DNA of 64,000 nucleotides from Orientallactaga sibirica (lineage: Eukaryota > Chordata > Mammalia > Rodentia > Dipodidae), in NCBI GenBank assembly GCA_036365145.1, contig JAEOAD010000029.1, positions 20,135,001 through 20,199,000 on the forward strand. Direction: 5' to 3'. This document shows, piece by piece, positions 35,046-47,273 of this stretch. The first letter of the stretch is position 1; every line of letters begins with the position of its first letter. The notes under the pieces are model-generated. The model was not told the DNA's origin and did not search any database. It was given only the letters and a program-made list of their open reading frames with translations. Made by a program: the position numbers and the translations under genes.

Positions 35046-36620
35046 TTTCCCCCTGACCTCCAATAGTAATGACCATTTGCATTGTAAATTGAATTGAGTC
35101 CAACTAGAAAAGCCCCACACAACCTTTACCAACTTCAAGAGTGTTTCTTAACTGTGATTCCTATAAAATCAAACAAGTTACATACTTTCAACATATAATT
35201 GTGCAGAGTAAACATTTCCATTGCTATAAGGCATAACAAGGAGAGACTAGATCAATGTAAAATCAATAACCATTAGGCAACATCATACATCTGCAGTTCA
35301 AGTCTGACATCCATAAACAATGACCTGTGACAACAGTCTCTAGATTTCTAGTACTACCCCTCCAGCTGGGCTGAATAGCAGGGGAAAATATTTATCCTGA
35401 GCCAATAACATTCCATAGTTGTTTTTCCAGGAAAGAGTATTTTAATTAAGAGAAATCAGCTACACAATAGCTTCCTTCACCCTTGACCACAGGACTAGGT
35501 CTACTTTTTTCTTTCCATCCTTACTTCCTTCCTTGCTTCCAACAAAGGTAGTAATAAGAGCCAGGTAGTTTTATTTTTACGTAGTCATCTAAGACATGGC
35601 CCAGAGAGAATTCAGCATCTGATGCAGTCCAGTCTCATCTGTCAGTGACAGCATCCTCTACTCAGGTATGCTAGCCTCTTTTTGGACCAGCCCCTTGCAT
35701 CCTAACCAATCTGCTCTCTTTCAGACACATCTGATCATATGAGCGTCATGTCCACCGCAATAAGCTATAAGATGGTTCACCACATGGAAGGCTTTCTTCT
35801 TGGTTGTTCACTTTGCCTTGCCTAAACCTTACAATCTCTGTATCAGTAAGGCCTCCATCATTTGAGCAGCCTGGCTACTGAAATGGGGAGAAGAAGGTGT
35901 TGTATTTATTTTTATTTTTCATTTAATTGCTCTCATTATCTTTTGGCTTTCCTTTCAAGCCCAGGCCTTTTTCAATCTCCCTGGATATCCTTCTTCTTGT
36001 TTTTCCTCCACTCCCATTCACATATTACTGCATGGGCTCCCTGGACCTGCCCCCACATGGGTATATATCCCTGATCTAGGTCCCTCTCTAGAGTCATAAA
36101 CTCCCCTAAATCAATGTATTGTTCTATAATGTATCCTTTTCAATTTATTTATTTCTATTCTTTGCTAAAAATTATAAGAGTTTAAAAGTTGGGATTCTTA
36201 AGTTTTTTCTGAACTCCAAAATACCATATAATATTGATCACTCTATAAGAAGTGGCCCTATAGGAAGAACAAATTATAAATTATTACATATTATTCATAT
36301 TTTCTTATAGAAACTTCAGGACACCAGCTATAGGCTACTCAAGCTGAGGCTTTCCATGGATACAACGGCTCAGTCTGTGCACAAGTGGCTAAACCACTAT
36401 GGGTTCAGCTGCACAGTCTGTCAGTTCCATGCCCGGTTGCACTCCTGGGGTGTGGAGGGTATATGATATAGCTCTCCAGGCCTGCTGCTATGGTATCAAA
36501 AGTTCCTGACCCATATGTGGCCATCTCTGGCAGTTACATATGGTCAGACTGGTGTAGAATTTTTCTCCTACCTTGGCTGAGATGCTACACAAGGCCTCAC
36601 AGACTACACAGAAAGGGATA
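35046..36620 (-). mobile_element. MaLR/ERVL-like internal region remnant, antisense
   Basis: Directly after the LTR comes text of the kind found inside MaLR elements on their reverse strand: CCCCCTGACCTCCAATAG, AAATCAAACAAGTTACATAC, ATAATTGTGCAGAGTAAACA, CCCCTCCAGCTGGGCTGAAT. MaLR interiors normally carry no functional protein, and none is seen here. Part of it (about 35568-35735) is clearly related to 40670-40820. The right-hand limit is uncertain. Confidence 0.45.
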
Positions 36621-38560
36621 GGTGGTGAAACCAGGACTTTCCAGACCACAGCACAGCTCATCAGTACTAAATTACAAAGAGATCAGATAATTAAATTTTA
36701 AAACATCTGAGACAGAATATAAAAATTCTATCCGAAGCTTAAACCCATTTTGAAACATCAATAGTTTAAGGGAGAGAGGGCCAATCTCAGGCTTCTACAA
36801 GCAATAGATGGGCAAGATGTCTCAAACAAGTATCAATAAATCTACCCCCTCCGGAGAGAAACTGAGGAGTAGGCAGATTATCAAGACAAGTTTGAGTCAC
36901 AGGAATCCCTACTTGTGTCTGCCATGCTATCAAGACAAACATAAACCATGTGTTGTCTGCTCATCTGGTGTGGGTCTTGTAGGAATTCGAGCATGGGAGA
37001 AGGATGAATGAATGGGGAGCATGGATGTTCCTACTCATATCTTCCTGGCTCCAGGAGACACATGCATTGAATTATGTGCCCTCTACATGAGGGTGGGAGT
37101 AGAAAGGGAGAATTCTATCCCTGAATCCTACAGGTAGGAGTTAGGAAAAAGAAACAAAACAAAACAAAACAAAACAAAAAAACAGCACTAATGAACTCCC
37201 CCAAATCTCAACCTTGCAGGAAAGTCCACCCTACTAGAACCTGCAAACAGGATTGGACACAACCTGACCCTAGATTCTTTTATTTCTTTTCTTCTATTTC
37301 ATTTCTGATGTGACAGTAGGTCTCCAAGATCACCACTATGCTGTCTCCTTAGACCCAATGGGTTTCAGATAAGAGGCTTTGCTTTTTTACTGTCAGAATT
37401 CCTGGTCACAATATATCCTAGGAAATGGAGAAAAGTATCCAACACAGGACAATGTTAAATACAGTGCCATTCTCCAACCTAACTTTTTTTTAGAGAAAAT
37501 TGGCTGCCAACTGTTAGCTGGACCTCATCAATCCAGTTGCTGTTTCTGGCTCAGTAATTCCTAACCCTCTGGCCCAACATAAAGATCTGATAAACTAAAG
37601 TAGCTGTGTTGCCAAGGATAGAACATCAACAACAAAAGACAAGATATACAATGATAACAAAAAAACTGAAGATCCTGAGTATATCTCTCAAGATGTACAG
37701 GATAAAATTTCAGCTCACTGATGTTAATGTGTTTATGGTTTAACATCTATAAAAACTGGCTTTAAGGTACTCAATGAAGTTAAATATGTTCCTCCATTTG
37801 TCAAGGTTTTAACTACTGGGCAATTGAGTCTTAAGGTAAGGTTTACTATTAGTACTTAATTTCTTAATATAAGGTTATTATACCTAAGAACATTGTAACT
37901 TTAATGATAGCTCCTGTCTTGTTCATACAAATCCTATCAAATGGTATTCATTAAGTTTATCATTTAAGGTTAAATGATTTAATCTCATTTTGACTTTTTT
38001 CCTCCTGTTATATATAAATATGTTGGTGTAGTCTAACTAAGCTTCATCCATTTTAACAGTCATTAGTAAAACATAAAACTGCTTTATGTTAATTAAAGTG
38101 TTTCTAAAATACATCAGATTAAGTGCTGTCCAAGGTTAAGACTAGACCATTGCTTGTCCAGCAGTTCTTTCTCTTTCAAAGCACATCTGTTAAGGGTTAG
38201 AACTAAGCAGTTTTAGTACTACAATTACCAGGTTATGCTCATTCTTAGTTGTAATCAAACAGTTTTAGCCAAGGTTTTACTTAATTATCTCAATTCTGAC
38301 TTCTCAAGCTCATTGCTTATAATTCTCAAGGAATATTCCCTACTTTAAGATATACTCATTCTTAAAGGTCTTGAGCTCCAGTGTTCTGTTCCCAAACTTT
38401 CTTGGGTAATTGGTACCCATGTATGTTTATAAACTAACAAAAGAGGTTCTCAAACTCAGATATCAAGCTTTTATACTGCCTTGTCTTTTCCTGGCATACA
38501 ATGGTTTTGCTTTTTTAGAATGATATTGTTTCCAGGCTGTTCATGTTCTGCCTGTACTTA
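36621..38560. other. unassigned region, possible ERV interior
   Basis: No protein family recognised. An (AAAAC)n run lies at about 37153-37182. From about 37790 to 38280 the sequence is studded with AAGGTTTT/TAAGGTTA/GGTTAGAAC-like words, giving an unusual GGTTA-rich texture. Because a plausible LTR begins downstream at 39741, this could be decayed internal sequence of that element, but there is no recognisable gag, pol or env remnant. Confidence 0.3.
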
Positions 38561-38567
38561 TAGCTGT

Positions 38568-38790
38568 TAGATACTTGAGAGAAAAGAACATGCTTGCTTT
38601 CTATGCCAGGACAGCCGAAGGACCCAGGTTCAATTCCCCAGGACTCACATAAGGCAGATGCATATGATAGGGCATGCATCTGGAGTTTGTTTGCAGCAGC
38701 TGGAGACCCTGGTGTATATTCTCTCCCCCCCCATCTATGTCTTTCTCTCTCATAAATAAAGAAATAAAATAAACCAACTATTAAAAAATA
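38568..38790 (+). mobile_element. DIP-like SINE, short subtype, 5' diverged
   Basis: GGACCCAGGTTCAATTCCCC (B-box-like), AAGGCAGATGCATATG, GGGCATGCATCTGGAGTTTG and a C/T-rich end with AATAAA-type tail. It lacks the CACTTGCCCACAAGGGGG block, so it is the short form. Confidence 0.65.
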
Positions 38791-39057
38791 GTCTTATTTT
38801 AGCCAGGAAAACAGGAAAATGTTTATAGGACAAGACCTAAAAAACATGGCTCACCAGATAGCACACCTGTGAACCTCAAGGATGTCAAGCTGCTCTTCAG
38901 ATGCCAAGCAGCTCAAAGCCAAGACACGTTTCTACACCTGGTATTCAAGGTGCTTACAAAAAGAAATTATACAAAAATTGTATGGTTTTAGACATTCTCA
39001 CACAGTTTAGGGTGGCATATGTGCCATTACCAGTGTTAACTGCTGTGTAAAACTCCT

Positions 39058-39363
39058 TCTTACCTTTTAATTCTTTTTTATTATTATTTTTTGGAGAGAG
39101 ACACAGAGAGAGACAGACAGAGAGGGAGAGGAAGACAGAGATGGGCACGCCAGCAGTCTCTCAGCTGCTGTGAACGAAATCCTGATGCATGTGCCCCCTT
39201 GTGGTCAAGTGCGGCATTGTGCCCTTGCATCATTTTGCATCTGGCTAAACGTGGGACCTGGAGATTGGAACAGCTGGAGATTGGAACCGGCATTCTTAGG
39301 CTTAGGAGGCAGGTGCCTTAACCGCTAAGCCATCTCTCCAGCCCCTCTTGCCTTTTAACTCTT
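39058..39363 (-). mobile_element. DIP-like SINE, long subtype, with target duplication
   Basis: Reversed copy: T-rich tail at about 39069, GGGCACGCCAGCAGTCTCTC, TGCCCCCTTGTGG (long-subtype block), then ACCGCTAAGCCATCTCTCCA ending at 39344. CTTACCTTTTAATTCTTT before it matches CTTGCCTTTTAACTCTTT after it. Confidence 0.8.
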
Positions 39364-39740
39364 TAACTGGCTTAAAAGAATTGAACCCAATACCACTTGG
39401 GATCAGAGTGACATCTGTTCCATTATCAAAGTTATGTGTTACTGATAATTCTAATAATATCTCATAGGCTATACAAGATCAACAAGAACAGATATAGACT
39501 ATGTCATTTGGTGAGCAGATTTAGAAATGGATTTCGGGATCTTCATACTAAAAGAAAATTATGCCTATTATTTTTGGTAGTAGTAACTGTTAATTTTTGG
39601 AGCTTGTGTACATAAAGAAAGCAAAATGTTATATTTCTCTAGATTTCTTTATATCAAGCTTAGAGAAAATAGAAACCACTTCCTTGTAGGAGCTCATAAA
39701 ATAATGGAATGAAATGCTTGCTTGCTTAAACAGATGGGGA
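39364..39740. other. unannotated DNA upstream of an LTR
   Basis: No gene seen. The final bases (AAACAGATGGGGA, 39728-39740) could be a polypurine tract just before the LTR start. Confidence 0.35.
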
Positions 39741-40153
39741 TGGTAGAAAACAGGATGCTCTGCTGGTCTGAATAGCATTACCCCAGGTCTGCATTGTTAA
39801 GAAAAACCCTTAAGGGCACTTCCTGTAACTGACCAATAGACCTGCTCACAAGTTTTGTTTTTTTTTTTCTTCCCTATATTCTTCTAAGAATGGAATGGCC
39901 CTGCTGTGATGCACTGAATTCCCCTTTATGTTTAAAATTACTTTTATGGTGTAACTGTAACATATGATTTGTGATTTATGGTTTAACTCCCATCCTGTTT
40001 TTGCAATAAATATTTCGTAGTTTTTCCCAATAAAAGCTGACACTCTGAGCAGTTCAGGGCTGCTCTCAGAGATCCCACTCTCTGATGTGCCGCCCCTGTG
40101 CATGTCGATTCACACCCAGCACTTTGTGAGTCAGTGGTCTCACTTGTGTGACA
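39741..40153 (+). mobile_element. ERV-type LTR
   Basis: Proposed span begins TGGTAGAAAACAGG and ends CTTGTGTGACA, so TG...CA. It carries AATAAA at 40015-40020 and 40029-40034, then a U5-like segment (CTGAGCAGTTCAGGGCTGCT ... GAGTCAGTGGTCTCAC), the layout of class I/II retroviral LTRs. The 5' limit rests on a purine run and is uncertain. It differs from the LTR at 2160-2722. Confidence 0.5.
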
Positions 40154-40500
40154 CCAGACTCCACTACAGTGTACTCAACCAATGTCTTAACTTTATTTCC
40201 TCTTGTTTACAGTCAGTCCATGCTCAGATGGTCATATAACAATCTAACTCCAGTTTACATAACCCCCCATTACTCTCTGAGAACTGATCACTTGGAACTT
40301 CTAACAGATCTTCCAACCTTCCATATCTCACATTGTTACTGGACCCCAAAAATCAAGTCTAATCTTTTATGTTACTAGTATCTGTAGTCCTGTTTTACAC
40401 CAGGTTCAGAAAAACCGAATAAAGTAGAAAAAAACATACAAATACATGACAGTGAGATGTACAATTGACTCACAAGTTTCTCTCATGGGCCTTTAGGTAG
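40154..40500. other. unassigned sequence after the LTR
   Basis: No gene or named repeat recognised. A 76-codon frame at 40148-40378 shows no family. Confidence 0.35.
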
Positions 40501-41030
40501 TCCAACTTCTGGGAAAGACTCTGCCATGCTCTACCACCCAAGTTCTACCAGCTTGAAGTAGTTAAAGAATAGTAAAGTCCCCTTTCTTCTTACACAGTTA
40601 GAGTTTCTTTTCAGGAGGGCGGGGGGCAGAGGAGGTCACAAAATGTAAGCCAGAGAGTTGTAGTTTTAGGTAGCCAGCTATGAATGGGCCCTAAGAGTAT
40701 TCAGTGTCTGATCCAGTCCAGACTCATCCCTCAGCAACAGTGCCCTCTACTGGGATATACTGGTCTCTTTTTAAGCAAGCCTATCAGTCCAAACCAATCA
40801 GCTCTCTGTCAGACTCACCTGAGCCTAAGAAGGCCCTCTAGGCTGCTCATTTGTTCTCCTGAAAGCTGAACCTCAGTGTCCCTGCTCTGGTAAATCCCTC
40901 CCTCATCATAGTCTGGCTGGGATGGGGATGGGGGTAAAGGGAAATTTCTTCCTTCACATTTTGTTAATCTTTTATAACTTACAGGACCTCTACTAACTGA
41001 CCTCTCTTTTCCCAATGTGAAGGATAGAGC

Positions 41031-41034
<4 letters not shown>
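40500..41034 (-). mobile_element. MaLR/ERVL-like internal fragment, antisense, second copy
   Basis: Between about 40670 and 40820 it aligns by eye with 35568-35735: both have a CTGATSCAGTCCAGNCTCAT-like block, CAGTGCCCTCTACT or CAGCATCCTCTACT, a CTCTTTTT segment and CCAATCAGCTCTCT or CCAATCTGCTCTCT. The flanks are less certain. Confidence 0.4.

Positions 41035-41117
<83 letters not shown>
41035..41117. repeat. compound (TC)n(TG)n microsatellite
   Basis: About 20 TC units run directly into about 20 TG units. A polypurine/polypyrimidine tract joined to an alternating TG tract is prone to non-B DNA. Confidence 0.95.
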
Positions 41118-41118
<1 letters not shown>

Positions 41119-41410
41119 CCTGTAAGGTGTTCTGAAGCTCTGTCTGTTTTTCAATTTCTCTGGAAATTCCCTTCACCATTCTAGCCTTACTCTGGATACT
41201 AATTTTCTCAAATAAAACTTATAATTTAAACTTTTAGAACCTGTTTCCTCAATTCATTGTTGGAGTGAATAAGGATCTAAAGATTAGGATTGCCAGACTA
41301 GGGAAAACAAACAAATAAACAAGCAAACAAACAAACAAACAAACAACAAGCAAAAAAAATCCTCCCTGGCCCTGGATTCTTATAACACTTCCTTTGTTCA
41401 TTCCTCCCTT
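41118..41410. repeat. unannotated DNA with an (AAAC)n run
   Basis: AAAC/AACA repeats occupy about 41306-41350. Nothing else recognised. Confidence 0.5.
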
Positions 41411-41745
41411 TCTTTTTTTATATGCACATGGACACATATGTGTGTGGTGTGTGTGCACATTTGTGTGTGCATGTGAGGCCAGAAGTTGATGGCAGGTGTA
41501 TTCTTCTGTCACTCTCCACTTTATTGACAGACGCAGTCTCCCAAATGAGCCCCAAGCTCTCAGATTCACTTAGTTTAGCTAGCCAGTTTGCCTGTGGATC
41601 CCATGTCTCTTTCTCCCAAGCACTGGTCTTATTGGCAGGGTACCACACCCACCTGGCATACAGTGATTTTTAGGCATTCAGACTCTACTCTTCCTACTTA
41701 AGTGGCAAGAGCTTAGCTGATTTAGTGATCTCTTGAGCCCTATGA
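41411..41745 (-). mobile_element. B4-like SINE (B1-ID composite), antisense
   Basis: A TG-rich lead, GTGAGGCCAGAAGTTGATGG, CACTTTATTGACAGACGC, GGATCCCATGTCTCTTTCTC, CCCAAGCACTGG, CCACACCCACCTGGCAT and a tRNA-like end GCTGATTTAGTGATCTCTTG follow the order of a reversed rodent B4. Open frames on both strands here are repeat artefacts. Confidence 0.55.
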
Positions 41746-43450
41746 ATATCATTTTATTCTTTAACATTAATGTCTTTTCCTAGGTGAAATTTAATTTTAA
41801 ATAAAGCATCAGGTTGAATCATGGGATTTCCAAAGACAACTTAATAATAAAAAAAAGTGAGGCTTTAATGATTAGCAATACAAATGTTATTATGAAAAAC
41901 ACTCCTTGTTTCTATATGATTATTATATATATTTCCATGATAATAAAATTTTGTTCTATGTAATAATTAAACAATGCTAAAAACTGTATCTGAACAATAT
42001 AGTTTTTCTTAACTTTTTCATGAATATTCTGCTATATCAAAATTCAATTCTTCCAGAATATTTTAATAAATTCCACTTAGCATTTTTTTCATAACTCATC
42101 TAGAATTTTATTTATTTGCTTTATATTTAATGAGAATTATTTTACAGCAATAACAGGTTTCTAGTATGTATTATCTTCTCATATACCTGGGTTTATAATC
42201 ATATTAGCTATTAACACTGATAGCAATTCAATACTAACTTATGTACACACTACCTGTTACTCACTGAAAACCCCAAATGAATCTTTTAGAAATAAGTATT
42301 TTAACTTGAATGAATTATTCATAGGCACTTTTCTATACTCCATATGCCATTCAACCCATTTATACAATTTTGGTAATTTTAATGAGATATAAGGAACTAT
42401 ACTAAAGGATGAACACTTCCCAAAAGAGATGTGGTGATTAAATAATGTATCTTTTAAATTGACTAGCATAAGAATGACAAAAGATTATAAGAAAATAATA
42501 TTTAAGAACATATCACACAATGCAGTTACAGTTCAGGTTTGAGAGTGAAAGAATATAGTTTTCTTCACCATAAAGAAATACATTTGATATTCTCTTTGTA
42601 TATCAGTATGTTATCATAAGCATATATAGTCTATTTTCTCCAAAATTTCTCAGTAATTGCCAGAGACAGATTAAATAACCTTAAACATATTCCCTTTAGT
42701 TCACAAAAATATATCAAGTGCTGTTTATTTAGAGAGAGTAATTAATTTTATTCAGGGGCTGAAGTAATTTTCCCTAAAGCAAAATCTTTCTGACATTATC
42801 AAATTTCACAGTGTGGTTAAAGAACAATTATAAAGTAATTCACAAAATAAACTTCATTACTTTCCACAAGCTTTCAAATTAAGTGAAGGAAAATGTTACA
42901 ATATTTGACTTTTAGACTTGTTTCCTTAAACAATTGAACGTTCATAAAAACGAATCCTGTGACATTTCAGTATGGATAAAGTACATTAAAGTCAAATAAC
43001 CAAAAATTATAACTTTCAAAAAACCCTCTAGTTTTATTTTCACTCAAATTGAATACATCATTTCTAAAAACAATTTACTATTTTATTAAAATTCAAATAT
43101 TGAACTCTGTTTGTAATATGCATTATTAATTTCTGTAATGTCATGATTATTTTAGGTGCCATCTAGTAGGTTTTCTTATGGTAGAAAACTGGTGATTTGC
43201 TTATTCATTCCTTAATCACTTTTTCTTCAGTAATTTTTTGTTGAGTGTGGTCATTAAGTTCAAGACACTGTTGATTATTAAAGAAAAACACCATATAGCC
43301 TCAAAGAATATAAGGAAACATGAAATATAGAAGAAATTTCTCAAATCTGCCAGTTAATTTGGGCCAAAAAATAATAAGTAGAATATTGTTCCATTGAATA
43401 TAAATTATGGAATTATAAATATAGACAAACTCCTGTATAAACTTTATTGC
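41746..43450. other. unannotated unique AT-rich DNA
   Basis: About 1.7 kb, very AT-rich, no recognised features. Confidence 0.4.
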
Positions 43451-43451
43451 C

Positions 43452-44375
43452 ATATTTAAGACTTAGATAGACTTTATTATTGACAGTTTTTACATGTACA
43501 TAATCTATTTTTATCATAATACCCTACATTACCTTCTATTGTGCCACTTTCCCATCCTGCTTCCATTGACTCCCTTCTTATTTCCATGTAGTCCCTCTTT
43601 GCTGTATCTCAGTTATTTTGTCCTTCTCAACCATGCATGATGGAACATTCTTGCGCACAATACTGTGCAGGTCTTGTACGAGAACAACTAACAAACAGTT
43701 ATTGTGAGATTATGAGTGAAAAGGCCATTTCATGTCTGGAAATGAGCATTCAAAGCCCAAATGACTGCTACCTTTCTTCTGGCTCATGCTTTCTTTCAGG
43801 CTTCTATTCTGCAATGTCCTTTGAACTTTGAATGGGGCAATATAGCCATCTCATTTAGTGTAAGCACTCAACATTCATTTGTTCTCAGCAATATGACAAA
43901 TTCAGTCTCACCAGAAGCTGCCACTCACTGAGAAAACTAATCTTATCTGACCAAATTTAGAGCAACACTCATATATGGGCATAAACAAAGGTATGTAGAG
44001 GACAGTTTGTTGGACACAAACATTCATTTAGACAAACAATAGCAGCCACTGCTCACCTAAGGCCTATCACCTTCCCACCCACTGACTTTTGACCAAATTT
44101 CAGTACCAGGCGTGAATTCCCTGCAGTGGAGCAGGCCTTAAATCCAATCAGAGAGTAATTGGTTACCCCATGAGCTGGGCACATCTTACCTAGCTACTGA
44201 TTTATATAACTTGCAGGGTCCACAGCTGGACTAGACTGTTGCTGACTTTTCTCCTCCCGTATCCTGTTTAGCACTTCCCAGCACAAACACCACAAAGAGG
44301 AGGCTTCCAGCTTGTTTCAGCTTGATTTCTCAGTGTCCTGCAGCCCAAGTATGTGGTGTCTTCAGCATTTGAAAA
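43452..44375 (-). mobile_element. older L1 3' end, antisense (Lx-like)
   Basis: Reversed L1 terminus: GACTTTATTATTGACAG near the A-tail side, then CCCATCCTGCTTCCATTGAC, GTCTCACCAGAAGCTGCC-like text, GCAGGCCTTAAATCCAATCA, GAGAGTAATTGGTTACCCC, and TATGTGGTGTCTTCAGCA at the far end. The last phrase is shared with the young L1 at about 23165 (ATGGTGTCTTCAGCAGTAGG), linking this to the same 3' UTR lineage. Confidence 0.6.
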
Positions 44376-44689
44376 CTCTTTTTACAAAAATTATCGGACT
44401 TTGTAAAAGTAGAAAGCGTATTGAGCCTATTCCTTATACTTTTGCCCTCACTTTTTAAATCCATACTGACTCCTATAAGAACTTTCATTCTTCTTGTTTT
44501 AATTCTATTTTCATGCCATAAATACATGCCTGATTTTATTTATCTATGTAAATTCTATGAATGACATATGAGAGAAAACATGATATCTGTGTTTATGAAA
44601 GTGATTTAATTGACTTTTTAAGATTATTCATGGTTGTAACCATTTTACTGCTAACAACATGCCTTATTACTCTTTTTTTAAACTATTTT
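44376..44689. other. unannotated AT-rich DNA
   Basis: Nothing recognised. Confidence 0.35.
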
Positions 44690-44832
44690 TTTAATTTTTA
44701 ATTTATGAGAGAGAGAATGGGCCTCCAGCCATTGCAAACAAATTTCAGATGCAAGTGCCACCTGGGGAATTGAGCCTGGTTCATTTGACTTTGCATGCAA
44801 GTGCCTTAACTGCTAATACATCTCTCCAGCCC
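44690..44832 (-). mobile_element. DIP-like SINE, short subtype, antisense, truncated
   Basis: GAGAGAGAATGGGCCTCCAG through AACTGCTAATACATCTCTCC and AGCCC at 44832. Internal sequence has been lost. Confidence 0.65.
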
Positions 44833-44859
44833 TATGGTTTTCTTTCTTTTTTTTTTCTT

Positions 44860-44935
44860 TTTAGTTTTTCAAAGTAGAGTCTTGCTCTAGCCTAGGCTGA
44901 CCTGGAATTCACACCTCCACATATTGGGTAAGCTA
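44860..44935 (-). mobile_element. B1-like SINE fragment, antisense
   Basis: GTAGAGTCTTGCTCTAGCCT then AGGCTGACCTGGAATTCA is the reverse of the 3' half of the local B1 consensus (TCCAGGTCAGCCT ... AGAGTGAGACC). Confidence 0.6.
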
Positions 44936-45179
44936 GTATACATAATCAGCAGCAGTTTATAGGGGTTTCCTTTTGTCCACATCATCTCCAGCATTTTTTG
45001 TGCTTGGTTTTTATTTATTACTTTTTATAACTGCCATTCAGATAGGCTAACAAGAAATCTCAATGTACATTTTTTTTTAAGTTCTGTGATGGCTAGAGGA
45101 ATTGAACATATATTTATTTGGCAATTGTATATTATATTTTGAGAATTTTCTGTTCATTTCATTAGCCTATTAATTTTTT

Positions 45180-45364
45180 TAATTTGAGACAGAAGGTGAA
45201 AGAAAGAGAGAGAATGGGTGTGCCAGGGACGCTAGACAGTACAAACGAACTCCAGACACTTGTGCCACTTTGTGCATCTGGCTTACATGTGCCCTGGAGA
45301 ACTGAACCTATCTCCTTAGGCTTCATAGGCAAGCACCTTAACCACTAAGCCATCTCTCCAGCCC
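45180..45364 (-). mobile_element. DIP-like SINE, short subtype, antisense
   Basis: GAGAGAGAATGGGTGTGCCA, CGAACTCCAGACACTTGTG, then CCACTAAGCCATCTCTCCAG ending at 45364. No long-subtype block. Confidence 0.75.
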
Positions 45365-46888
45365 CCTGTCCAGTATTTTTATTTCTTTGTAGTCTAGATA
45401 TGATCTACAATGTTCAATTGCTATAGTCATTATTTTGCTTATATTTCTACTTATTATTGTCATTAATGTTTATTTCTTACCTCTAAGATTTCTGTAATAA
45501 ACATGAAACTTCTTTCTAGCATTGCTTTGCTCTAGTAATATTATATTACAGATATAAGATTTTTCTCACATTAATAACAAAAAATATGTGATTTTCCTTG
45601 TAAAGCCTACATTGATGTCATAGAAATAAATGAACTCTAACATTCTAAGCCTTTCAAAATCCACTAAGATATTCTTTTCTTATTCTCCCTACTGTCTTAG
45701 GTGGTAATAATGATACCTAGCATTTCTAAGGTTTCTTTTTAATGCATTCCTAACCTATACTGTTTTATTTAGTCATTCAAATGCTCTATGATTAGTTCCA
45801 ATATACTACAACATTGCCACAGTGTGATAAGATGATCTTCCAAAACTTGTTTCCAAAAGTATTTACTGATGTTGTTATATATTGACAACACTTTAGTTAT
45901 GGTGCACAGAATATAATATAAAATAAAAATAGAGTGTTCTGTTCCAGGAAGGCCCCAAATACCTCTGCTTCTGCTGATGCCCTTTTAACTGGAAATCTAA
46001 ACTGGAAACTTTAGGTAGCATGAATGGTTCTAAGCCTTCTTCTAGTGATCAGCTACCATCTGCCAAACACCATGTTAAAGCAGAGGATTAGGAATGAGAA
46101 ACAACAAGCATACTTCTGTAGGCTGTCCTTCAAGTGTTCATATCCTAGGCTAAAGGAATAAACAACAAATAAAATACATATGTTTGACTTTTCTCCAGTG
46201 GAAAGAGAATGTGATGTATGTTGGATTACATGATTATTATATACAATAAGATAAGTGGATGGACATTAGCAATTTTTGATCAACATATCTTCATAGGATA
46301 ATAATTATATTGAGTGTCTTTTTGGATTGGCTGTTTATTACTAGGATGTGAGCTTTTACTCTAGGCATTAGACTTTATCATTAATATGTTACAACTGTTA
46401 TTTCCTTTCTAAGGACTAACATTCCTACTCCAAACATCCATGCCATATTTAAATGCCTAAAATATGAATTTTTTCAACATCATTAATATCATATTAATAT
46501 AATTTTAAACTACATAAGAGACCTCTGAGTTAATAAACATGTATATCCTTATTCTATTCTTTCATCATAAGTATGATGCCTAGCATGAAAATCAGTTTTC
46601 CCCATAATTTTTTTTTGGTGCAGAGAAAAAATTGAAATTTGTGAACAGTGATCCAGAAAATAATGCTTAAAAATGAAATATTTCCTAACTGTGTTCCAAA
46701 AGTCTTCAAGTGATTTTGTCTTAGGCTGAACATGAGCAGGTGCACCAGTAAGTCAAATTTTAGTCACTGTGCTTGCTTACAGATGTAATATCCTAAATCT
46801 GAACTCTCCACTCATCAAAATCACACTTTATTTATATAGATTAGTGAACTAACTTCTCTTCCCCTTTTATCTTATTCAGTTTTAGTAC
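45365..46888. other. unannotated unique AT-rich DNA
   Basis: About 1.5 kb. No gene or clear repeat recognised. Confidence 0.4.
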
Positions 46889-47273
46889 CTTTATTTGAGA
46901 GAGACAGAAGGAAAAGAAAAGAAAAGAAAAGAAAAGAAAGGAAAGGAAAGGAAAGGAAAAAAGAAAAAAGGAAAGAAAAGAAAAATGAAGGAAAAGAAAA
47001 AAAGAAAAGAAAAGAAAAGAAAAGAAAAGAAAAGAAAAGAAAGGAAAGGAAAGGAAGGAAAAAGAAAAGAAAAAGGAAAGGAAAGAAAAGGAAAGAAAAG
47101 AAAAGGCAGATAAAGAATGGACACACCAGGGCCTCCAGACACAGCAAAGGAACTTCAGATGCATGTGCCAACTTGTGTATCATCTGGCTTTACAAGGTTA
47201 CTAGGAAATGGAACCTGTGTCCTTTGGCTTTGCCCACAAAAGAGCCCTATCCAATAAGCAATTTCTTCAGTCC
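46889..47273 (-). mobile_element. DIP-like SINE, antisense, with expanded (GAAA)n
   Basis: The SINE body reads CACACCAGGGCCTCCAGACA ... CCAATAAGCAATTTCTTCAG. Where other copies have a short GAGA tract, this one carries about 200 bp of GAAA/GGAAA repeats (about 46909-47105). The large Lys/Glu frame on the plus strand and Phe/Ser/Leu frames on the minus strand come from it. Confidence 0.75.

Noticed and set aside
46841..47183. Phe/Ser/Leu-rich frames up to 107 codons on the minus strand and a Lys/Glu frame on the plus strand
   Set aside because: Direct translations of a GAAA/TTTC microsatellite.
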